A DNA stretch of 64,000 nucleotides, taken from Gracilimonas sp040117685. GTDB lineage: Bacteria > Bacteroidota > Rhodothermia > Balneolales > Balneolaceae. Shown here one piece after another: positions 34,917-40,964 of this stretch (positions within the stretch are counted from its first letter, which is position 1; each line of letters begins with the position of its first letter). The position numbers and the translations under genes are program-made. The notes under the pieces are model-generated. The model did not search any database. It worked only from the letters and a program-made list of their open reading frames with translations, and was not told where the DNA came from. The stretch covers positions 8,995 through 72,994 of the forward strand of contig NZ_JBEDYP020000004.1 in assembly GCF_040117685.2 (NCBI RefSeq), written 5' to 3'.

Positions 34917-36092
34917 TCAGGAGAGAGCTTTCATTTTATCCTTAAGTCTTTTCACAGTCAAATGTGTGTATTTTTCCGTTACTTTCTGGCTCGAATGTCC
35001 AGCCATATAACTAGCTTCAGCCGTGTGAAATCCTTTCTCAATCCAAGTAGTTACAGCTTGGTGTCTCATTCCATGTAAAGTACGAGAAGTTGGAATACCG
35101 GCTTCCTTACAGTAGCGTTTAAATTCCCTATACACTCTCATTCCACGAACTGGTTGACCTTTTGTATTTCCACCCGTGTAAATAAACACATAATCACTTG
35201 GACTAATCTTAGCACGAACTTTTAAATACACCTCCAGTTCTTTCTTCAATTCATTAATGATAGGAATTAACCGTTCTTTTCTACCTTTGGTGGGTGGTAG
35301 TGAAATGTAGCTAAGCTCTTTACTTTCATAGATCAGGTTTTCACCTTTTAGTCCTGAGTACGAAAGCTCAGGGTCATAAGCCGCCTCATGTTTTCGGAGA
35401 CCACCATAGAAATACAATGCTACAATCGGTTTGAACCAGTGTTGGACTAAATTAGGATCGAATTCAGGTAAGTCTTTCTTTCTGGCTAACTCATCATCGA
35501 ATTTCTTAAAAAGAATTCCAAGTTCTTCCTCAGAAATCATTTTGGGTCGGGTATTTTCTCTAATTCTTGGCAAATCCTTTTTAATCTCAGGAAAGTAATC
35601 CTTCTCCACAATGTTCTTTTTCAGCAGAAACTTCCACCAAGACCGGAAATGTCGAAAGTAATAGTGCCTTGTAGCAGAAGTAATGCTCTTTTTGAAGATC
35701 ACATTCTCAAAATGATAGCTCAGTACATTTGTTGGATGCACATCTGATAACTCATTTAATTCTACAAAATGATCTAAAGCTCGCTGGTAGGCTCCAATGG
35801 TTGCCGGGGAGAGATGGTTTTTTGATTTGTAGAATAATTCAATGGATTCACTAACCGTGTTACAATCAGTGGTTTCATTACTGGTGTTTCTTTGTAAAAC
35901 CTTCTTAGGATTGAATCCTTTCGAAAAGGGATTGATCTTGCCTAACGATTCCAGTTTTTCGAGTTCAGTTACCATTTTCTGAGCAACGTCTTTGTGTCGG
36001 GTGCCCAATGATTTCCGAACATTCTTTTTACCCAGGTCTTCAGAGTAAAAATTCACATAGTAGTATTTACCGCGTTTGATTAGAAATGCCAT
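34917..36092 (-). CDS. Tyrosine recombinase (island integrase)
   Basis: The 391-residue protein (ATG at 36092) starts MAFLIKRGKYYYVNFYSEDL with an arm-binding-like N-terminal region. A core-binding SAM-like domain (about 75-170) and the catalytic domain follow. Catalytic residues visible in order are Arg in YGGLRKHEA, Lys in PPTKGRKERLI, His and Arg in TLHGMRHQAVT, His in AGHSSQKVTEKY, and the Tyr nucleophile in KYTHLTV. The frame is open to 36152 but the added 20 residues are untypical. It reads leftwards 228 bases beyond the 3' end of tRNA(CAU), the classical position for an integrase that inserts into a tRNA gene. It is the strongest evidence that the left region is a mobile island. Confidence 0.93.
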   Translation of the reverse strand: MAFLIKRGKYYYVNFYSEDLGKKNVRKSLGTRHKDVAQKMVTELEKLESLGKINPFSKGFNPKKVLQRNTSNETTDCNTVSESIELFYKSKNHLSPATIGAYQRALDHFVELNELSDVHPTNVLSYHFENVIFKKSITSATRHYYFRHFRSWWKFLLKKNIVEKDYFPEIKKDLPRIRENTRPKMISEEELGILFKKFDDELARKKDLPEFDPNLVQHWFKPIVALYFYGGLRKHEAAYDPELSYSGLKGENLIYESKELSYISLPPTKGRKERLIPIINELKKELEVYLKVRAKISPSDYVFIYTGGNTKGQPVRGMRVYREFKRYCKEAGIPTSRTLHGMRHQAVTTWIEKGFHTAEASYMAGHSSQKVTEKYTHLTVKRLKDKMKALS

Positions 36093-36169
36093 AGTAGTTG
36101 CCTTCTGAATTAAAGTTCGGTAAGCGAACTCTAAATTCAGCAGCCTTTGCAAACGACCATTCCAAAATT

Positions 36170-36193
36170 GTACATAGTAGTGTACATAGTAGT
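36170..36193. repeat. Tandem 12-base repeat upstream of the integrase
   Basis: GTACATAGTAGT occurs twice in direct tandem (36170-36181 and 36182-36193). It lies between the integrase start and the tRNA end. Directly repeated sites here are often arm-type binding sites for the integrase or a directionality factor; a regulatory site is also possible. Confidence 0.6.
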
Positions 36194-36210
36194 TGGGAAT
36201 GTAGGGGTAT

Positions 36211-36226
36211 GAAAGTGTTCACTTTC
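36211..36226. repeat. Perfect 16-base palindrome in the integrase-tRNA interval
   Basis: GAAAGTGTTCACTTTC has 7-base perfect arms around a 2-base centre. It is followed by a weaker inverted repeat CTTAC/GTAAG (36242-36256). It may be a binding site controlling the integrase or part of the attachment region. It is about 95 bases from the tRNA 3' end. Confidence 0.5.
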
Positions 36227-36287
36227 GTTCCTTTGCGTTCGCTTACTTAGTGTAAGTAATTAGGCTTTTTTTTGGCTTAGAAGGGAA

Positions 36288-36313
36288 TTGAGGGGGTTTT
36301 TACACCCTCTCAA
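36288..36313 (-). terminator. Stem-loop just after the tRNA(CAU) 3' end
   Basis: Arms TTGAGGGGGT and ACCCTCTCAA match at nine of ten positions and sit seven bases beyond the tRNA. On the minus strand this could end tRNA transcription, but no strong U-tract follows directly. It also lies within the presumed attachment zone. Confidence 0.35.
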
Positions 36314-36319
36314 TAATTG

Positions 36320-36393
36320 TGGGCCCGGCAAGACTTGAACTTGCGACCAATCGATTATGAGTCGACTGCTCTAACCAACTGAGCTACGGGCCC
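36320..36393 (-). tRNA. tRNA with CAU anticodon, probably tRNA-Ile2 (lysidine-modified)
   Basis: A complete 74-base cloverleaf: acceptor GGGCCCG/CGGGCCC, D-stem GCTC/GAGC, anticodon arm GTCGA-CTCATAA-TCGAT, T-arm GCAAG-TTCAAGT-CTTGC and discriminator A. The CCA end is not encoded. The anticodon is CAU. The GACTCATAATC core and TTGGTCGC region resemble E. coli ileX, which favours isoleucine-2 over elongator methionine, though sequence alone does not settle it. Its 3' end faces the integrase, making it the likely insertion site. Confidence 0.93.
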
Positions 36394-36551
36394 GTTTCGT
36401 TGTTTCGAAAGGGCTGCAAATTTACAAGGATTCCCATCCAGATAAAAGCACTTTTTAACGGTTCCTGAAAACAGGAAACCCGTACAAGCTACTTTGCATG
36501 CACAGGCTCCTTTCACTCATTAAGATTTAGTATTGATTTGATTGACATCCG

Positions 36552-37514
36552 CTAATCCGGACGCAGTGTCATCAGTGGTTTTTTGAGATGTTGTGCCACG
36601 ATGGCTGTGGTTGAGCCCAGAAGTATGCGGGCTATGCCGGTTCGTCCATGGGTGCTCATAACCACCATATCGGCACTGTTGTTAGCATAATCGCAGATTT
36701 CAGTATGGGCTGAGAATCCTTTCTTCACAATGCTTACAAACTTCACGGATGCCGAACCGCTCTCGGTTTCTCGCACAAGCAGGTCTTCAAAATTTACACC
36801 GGTACGCTGGATACTGAATCCCAACTCCGGATGTTTTTCGAAGTATTTGTTGATATTTTTAATAAGTGAATGATAGACCTTAGGATTGTCTTCCAGGGAA
36901 ATCGGCATTAGCTCCATACTCAATGAGTAAGGTTCAATAATATGCATCAATGTGATGCTTGCGTCAAAGGCATGGGCAAAATCAAAGGCCTCAACTAATG
37001 GTGCCACCGAGTCGCCGGAACCATCCATCGGAACCAGGATTTCATGGATATCATTTTCAGAGAAAGACCCATCTATACTTAATACTGGCTTTTCGCTATA
37101 TCGAATTACTCTCTCAGTTACATGGCTGCGAACTTCATCCGAAACATGGCCTCCTTTGTTGCTCATAATGACCAAATCATACTGGCTTTCATTGGCCTTA
37201 TTCGCAATTACCTGAGAAGGCTTACGCCCCACAAGGTTGATCAACTGTCCGCGATGCTCTTTGGGGATATATTCCTCAGCGATTTCATGAAGTTTGTCGT
37301 TCGCTGTTTTGAGCACTTTGGGATACAGATCCTTTTCCATATCAAACGGTACACCCAAATGCTGCATGCTTTCATCATAATAGCTCATTAGCGGAATCAC
37401 GTGGATGAGATCTACGGTGCTGTCGTACATCTCTACAAATTTAGCCGCCATTTTAACCGCTTCAAGAGAAGCTTCAGAAAAATCGGTAGGGACTAAGATA
37501 TGACTGGCTTTCAT
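36552..37514 (-). CDS. Universal stress protein with two UspA domains
   Basis: The 320-residue protein has two UspA domains: residues 1-150 (MKASHILVPTDFSEASLEAV) and 155-320 (HEILVPMDGSGDSVAPLVEA). The second ends with the ATP-binding motif STHGRTGIARILLGSTTAIV. The first has only a diverged form (SNKGGHVSDEVRSHVTE), so it may not bind nucleotide. Such tandem Usp proteins act in stress and redox responses in the cytoplasm. It is the first gene on the chromosomal side of the tRNA. A possible weak stem-loop (36460-36480) follows it. Confidence 0.93.
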   Translation of the reverse strand: MKASHILVPTDFSEASLEAVKMAAKFVEMYDSTVDLIHVIPLMSYYDESMQHLGVPFDMEKDLYPKVLKTANDKLHEIAEEYIPKEHRGQLINLVGRKPSQVIANKANESQYDLVIMSNKGGHVSDEVRSHVTERVIRYSEKPVLSIDGSFSENDIHEILVPMDGSGDSVAPLVEAFDFAHAFDASITLMHIIEPYSLSMELMPISLEDNPKVYHSLIKNINKYFEKHPELGFSIQRTGVNFEDLLVRETESGSASVKFVSIVKKGFSAHTEICDYANNSADMVVMSTHGRTGIARILLGSTTAIVAQHLKKPLMTLRPD

Positions 37515-37605
37515 AACAACCTCCTCTGTTATTAGTTGTTAGCAGAAGGTAGGTATTTATTATGAAGGTTGAATGAAGAAAATGCCCTTTTAACCAGTTT
37601 AACCG

Positions 37606-38649
37606 CTATTGAAATACCGTTTCGAACTTCTCTCCTCTTCTTTCTCCGATGCATTTACTTCGGCCAAGTCCTGCAGAGATGATTTTCTGCACCAATTCTT
37701 CTTCATCAGATATTTCGGGTAAAGTCAGGATCTGACCATTATCGATCCAGTCTGATAAAGTTTGTGTAAAGTTCTGACCTATTTGATAAACCACTGTTCC
37801 TCCCAATTCAATTAAAGCGGCCGCATTGCATAACTGTTCATACTGGTTTTTGATGGGTATGGTGAGCAGCTTCTTACCCAGAAACATAGCTTCAGAGGTG
37901 GTTTCGAATCCGGTTGCAGAGACAATCCCCAGGCAACTTTCAATACTTTCCAGAAACGTTTCGTCCCCAACCGGGTGCACTTTCACATTTCCTTTTGTAT
38001 AAACCTCTTCACAGTTTGGAGAAAAAAGGTGCCATTCTACTTTCTGAACCTGATTAAAAATACTGCACAGCGTTTCATGATCGAAGGCCGGGAGGTAAAC
38101 GGTGATGTGACTTCCCGGAACAGGATTCAAATTTCGGATTTGCCGGCGAATGATGGGCGGTTCAATAAAGTCGTCGTATTGCAGGTAATGGGAACCCACA
38201 GCTGCATTAGAGGGGGCAAAGTGCTTCATCACCTGCTCTGCCACCAACGATTTTTTCTCAGGCCGGGGTACCTTTTCAGATAAAAATGAAGCTTGATGAC
38301 TGATGGCAACACAAGGAATTCCAACTCCATTGGCGGCCCATGCGGTCACCGGCTCAAAGTCATTCACCACAAAATCATAGTCTTCAATGGGAAGTGCCTG
38401 CATATCCCGCAAAAACTCTACGGGGTGCAGATTTAAAGCAGTTTCCACCATATCCACGCTTCCATTATTATCATATGCCAGACTCAAACCACGGGCTTTA
38501 TATGCAATCTCTCCGTCAATATTCATTTTGTAGTTATAGCCACTTACAAGTACATCCACTTCAGCATATTCCCGAAGCTTGGGCAGAACCACACGTGCCC
38601 GGCTAATATGTCCGTGTCCGGTACCCTGAATGCCATAAAGTATTTTCAT
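37606..38649 (-). CDS. Glycosyltransferase of the MJ1255/VC2487 type
   Basis: The 347-residue GT-B-like protein starts MKILYGIQGTGHGHISRARV, the Gly/His-rich N-terminal motif of this group. The C-terminal half has VSATGFETTSEAMFLGKKLL and PIKNQYEQLCNAAALIELGG, which bind the nucleotide sugar in related enzymes. The acceptor is unknown; these proteins are often annotated as conserved glycosyltransferases. Its start overlaps the stop of the metallophosphoesterase gene by four bases (ATGA), so the two are coupled and may act on the same lipid or glycan. Confidence 0.85.
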   Translation of the reverse strand: MKILYGIQGTGHGHISRARVVLPKLREYAEVDVLVSGYNYKMNIDGEIAYKARGLSLAYDNNGSVDMVETALNLHPVEFLRDMQALPIEDYDFVVNDFEPVTAWAANGVGIPCVAISHQASFLSEKVPRPEKKSLVAEQVMKHFAPSNAAVGSHYLQYDDFIEPPIIRRQIRNLNPVPGSHITVYLPAFDHETLCSIFNQVQKVEWHLFSPNCEEVYTKGNVKVHPVGDETFLESIESCLGIVSATGFETTSEAMFLGKKLLTIPIKNQYEQLCNAAALIELGGTVVYQIGQNFTQTLSDWIDNGQILTLPEISDEEELVQKIISAGLGRSKCIGERRGEKFETVFQ

Positions 38650-39461
38650 CCGATCATTAGTTTCTTATCGAGCGTATGTGTTTTTATCAGCTGATTTATG
38701 CGTGGGTTTTCCAGCAAAAATTCATCCTCTGCATATCGATATAAGCTCCATTCATTACCGTCATATTCCAGGCAAGTCAGATTCTCTACCCAGTCGCCCG
38801 AATTGAGGTATATTACCGATCCCTGATCGTTCTCATACCCGCGAATTTTAGGTTGGTGGATATGCCCGCACACTACATAATCATAGCCTTCAGCAATGGC
38901 CAGTTCCATAGCCGTTACTTCAAAATCGTCTATAAAATTGACCGCATGCTTTACACTGTCTTTTATTTTTTTGGAGAGCGAGAATTTACCGTACCCCAGC
39001 TTCTCAGTGATGTAATTCATCCACCGGTTCAGCAAAATCAGTAGTTCGTATCCATGACCACCCATTTTGGCTATCCATTTGCTGTGCTTCATGGTTACAT
39101 CAAAAATATCTCCGTGAAAGAACCAGACTTTTTCCCCGTTCAGCTCAAGCACCAGCTTGTCTCTGATGAACAAAGGGCCAAGCTGAAGGCTGGATACCTT
39201 CCGTAAGGTTTCGTCATGGTTACCCGTCAAATAATAGATATCTACACCATTGGTCATCATAGTAATTAGCGTACGGATGACGTGCATGTGAGCTTCGGGC
39301 CAATAATATTTGCGGAAATTCCACATATCCACGAAGTCACCGTTTAAAATGACTCGCTTTGGGTCGATGGAATTAAGATATTGAACCAGTTCGATAGCAT
39401 GGCAACCAATGGTTCCGAGGTGAACGTCTGATATAACTACGGTATCGAGTGATCTTTTCAT
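38646..39461 (-). CDS. LpxH-like calcineurin-type metallophosphoesterase
   Basis: The 271-residue enzyme has the dinuclear metal motifs in order: SDVHLG (about 12), NGDFVDMW (about 40), TGNHDE (about 80), FHGDIFD (about 115) and CGHIHQPKI (about 205). These match UDP-2,3-diacylglucosamine pyrophosphatase-like proteins. It has no signal peptide and probably works at the inner face of the membrane. The overlapping downstream glycosyltransferase suggests a shared lipid or sugar phosphate pathway. Whether it is the true LpxH of the organism cannot be told from this window. Confidence 0.85.
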   Translation of the reverse strand: MKRSLDTVVISDVHLGTIGCHAIELVQYLNSIDPKRVILNGDFVDMWNFRKYYWPEAHMHVIRTLITMMTNGVDIYYLTGNHDETLRKVSSLQLGPLFIRDKLVLELNGEKVWFFHGDIFDVTMKHSKWIAKMGGHGYELLILLNRWMNYITEKLGYGKFSLSKKIKDSVKHAVNFIDDFEVTAMELAIAEGYDYVVCGHIHQPKIRGYENDQGSVIYLNSGDWVENLTCLEYDGNEWSLYRYAEDEFLLENPRINQLIKTHTLDKKLMIG

Positions 39462-39563
39462 AGCCTGTTGATGATTATTTGGGACAAAGATCGCCCGCCT
39501 ATGTTATCTTGGGTTATCCCAAGTGTTATGAATTGATTAGATGATTGTTATGGAATTATGAAT

Positions 39564-39648
39564 CTTAAATTTTAAATGCTAAATGTTAAGTTCTTTCAAG
39601 AACGAGACATACTGTCATTTAAAATTTAACATTCATCATTTAACATTT
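39564..39648. repeat. Nested AT-rich inverted repeats in intergenic DNA
   Basis: TTAAATTTTAAATG (39565-39578) pairs with 39616-39629, AAATGTTAA (39581-39589) pairs with 39640-39648, and GTTCTTTCAAGAAC (39590-39603) is a palindrome. The repeats fill the 192-base gap between the divergent metallophosphoesterase and OsmC genes. They resemble the element at 61171 in style. It may be a short palindromic mobile repeat or a regulatory region. Confidence 0.55.
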
Positions 39649-39653
39649 CTGAA

Positions 39654-40103
39654 ATGAGTGAAGAAAACGCAAAGAAGATTGTCCACGTCCACCTTCCGGA
39701 AAAGGAAAAGTTCAAAACCACACTGACTGCTGGGAAGCACGAATTACTCGCCGATGAACCCGAACATGTGGATGGAGGAAAGAATATGGGACCCGACCCT
39801 TACGACTACCTGTTGATGGGGTTAGGCTCCTGCACGCTTATGACGATAAAAATGTATGCGGAACGTAAAAACTGGCCGCTGGAAGATGTATATTTGGAAC
39901 TTCGTCACAACAAGCGCCATGATGAAGATTGTGAGAACTGCGAAGACCCAGAAAGCAAAATTGACGTAATCGAAAAAGAGCTGATTATTAAAGGCGACTT
40001 AAGCCGGGAACAGCTGGACAAACTTCTGGATATATCCAAAAAATGCCCGGTTCACCGTACGCTCGAGTCTGATATCCGAATTGAAAGTTCAGTAAGCAAT
40101 TAA
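39654..40103 (+). CDS. OsmC-family peroxide/thiol stress protein
   Basis: The 149-residue protein has the two conserved OsmC cysteines, in LLMGLGSCTLMTIKMYAERK (about 63) and ISKKCPVHRTLES (about 130). These form the peroxidatic/resolving pair in OsmC/Ohr proteins. The region HDEDCENCEDPE adds two more Cys not typical of OsmC and could bind metal. It probably reduces organic hydroperoxides, although the YhfA-like subgroup has no proven function. It is divergent from the metallophosphoesterase gene and followed by DUF1684. Confidence 0.88.
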   Translation: MSEENAKKIVHVHLPEKEKFKTTLTAGKHELLADEPEHVDGGKNMGPDPYDYLLMGLGSCTLMTIKMYAERKNWPLEDVYLELRHNKRHDEDCENCEDPESKIDVIEKELIIKGDLSREQLDKLLDISKKCPVHRTLESDIRIESSVSN

Positions 40104-40111
40104 ATCCAATT

Positions 40112-40735
40112 ATGGTGTATCGAACTCTATTATTTATCGCTGTTCTGTTTTTTGGTGGAATGAGTGTTGCTGTAGGAAAACAGTCGGATTCAATTATTAT
40201 AAGTGAAATCGAATCCCATCGGGATTCTTTAGATCAGGCCTTTCAGAACCGGGGAACCTCGCCGTTGAAGGAAGAGGACTTTGAGGAGTTTTCCGGACTG
40301 GATTACTTCCCCATCAACCTGGACTATTATACCAAGGCAAAGTTTGTAAGAACTACCAACCAACCGGCATTTGGTATGCCAACCACCACTTCAGAAGTTA
40401 AAACCTATGAGAAGTACGGGGAGCTTCATTTTTCTATTTATGGACGGACTGTTTCCTTAGATGTATTTCAAAGTCACGAGCTCAGGGAAACGGAGAAGTA
40501 TAAAAACTACCTGTTCTTGCCTTTCAGGGATAAAACCAATGGAGACGAAACCTACGGCGGTGGGCGCTACCTCGAGATGTGGATCCCCAATAGTGATTCA
40601 GTAATCATTGACTTTAACAAAGCTTACAACCCCTATTGTGTATATAACTCCACGTATTCCTGTCCGCTCGTGCCCAAACAAAACCGAATGGATGTTCCGG
40701 TGTATGCCGGGGTGAAGGATTTTAAACAGGAATAA
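40112..40735 (+). CDS. DUF1684 exported protein
   Basis: The 207-residue protein has a short signal peptide (about 1-21). DUF1684-type features follow: GLDYFPINLDYYTKAKFVRT, LFLPFRDKTNGDETYGGGRY, and IDFNKAYNPYCVYNSTYSCP. The family's function is not established; its fold is beta-rich. It follows OsmC by eight bases and is probably co-transcribed. The 229-base gap to gcvP holds only two hairpins. Confidence 0.85.
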   Translation: MVYRTLLFIAVLFFGGMSVAVGKQSDSIIISEIESHRDSLDQAFQNRGTSPLKEEDFEEFSGLDYFPINLDYYTKAKFVRTTNQPAFGMPTTTSEVKTYEKYGELHFSIYGRTVSLDVFQSHELRETEKYKNYLFLPFRDKTNGDETYGGGRYLEMWIPNSDSVIIDFNKAYNPYCVYNSTYSCPLVPKQNRMDVPVYAGVKDFKQE

Positions 40736-40759
40736 GAATTACAGTTCCTTCCAAAACTT

Positions 40760-40787
40760 TCGCTCCGACGCAGAGCGATCGGAGCGA
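40760..40787. repeat. Hairpin between convergent genes
   Basis: TCGCTCCGA (40760-40768) and TCGGAGCGA (40779-40787) form a perfect 9-base GC-rich stem with a 10-base loop. It lies 25 bases after the DUF1684 stop and opposite the gcvP end. It is probably a bidirectional transcript end or part of a dispersed palindromic repeat. Confidence 0.6.
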
Positions 40788-40860
40788 GTTGAAAATCCTG
40801 TTATTCCTACAATCCCACACATCAAGGTTCAAAAAAAGTAAGCCATAAACACCAACAAGA

Positions 40861-40878
40861 TTCCCGCCTTCGCGGGAA
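40861..40878. repeat. REP-like hairpin TTCCCGC/GCGGGAA
   Basis: TTCCCGC and GCGGGAA form a perfect 7-base stem around CTTC. The element followed by ATGAC resembles short dispersed intergenic palindromes (REP-like) seen in many genomes. Copy number cannot be judged from this window. It may also stop transcription from either side. Confidence 0.5.
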
Positions 40879-40964
40879 TGACATCAGCTCTTTCTTATTT
40901 CAGGGTCTACAAAGAACCTTTCAGCTTTAAATGTTGGATGTTCCTTGTTCGATGTTTTCCCGTT

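Larger units (their letters stand above)
1..36319. mobile_element. Heavy-metal resistance island, right end at tRNA(CAU)
   Basis: An integrase directly beyond a tRNA 3' end, facing leftwards into a block of metal-resistance genes almost all on the minus strand, indicates an integrated island. The right junction is at or inside the tRNA 3' end. No repeat of the tRNA 3' end was seen by eye within bases 1-36000, so the left end probably lies outside the window. No conjugation, replication or phage structural genes are visible. Only the right part of the island is in view; its true extent is unknown. Confidence 0.55.

Noticed and set aside
1..36000. A second copy of the tRNA 3' end that would mark the left island boundary
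   Set aside because: No copy was seen by eye; sequences with GGGCCC occur only as unrelated matches in coding genes.
34917..36092. Prophage as the source of the integrase
   Set aside because: No phage structural, lysis or replication genes are seen in the neighbouring 36 kb; metal-resistance genes fill the region.
36320..36393. Elongator tRNA-Met as the identity of the CAU tRNA
   Set aside because: Not excluded, but the anticodon arm and variable region are closer to isoleucine-2 tRNA such as E. coli ileX.
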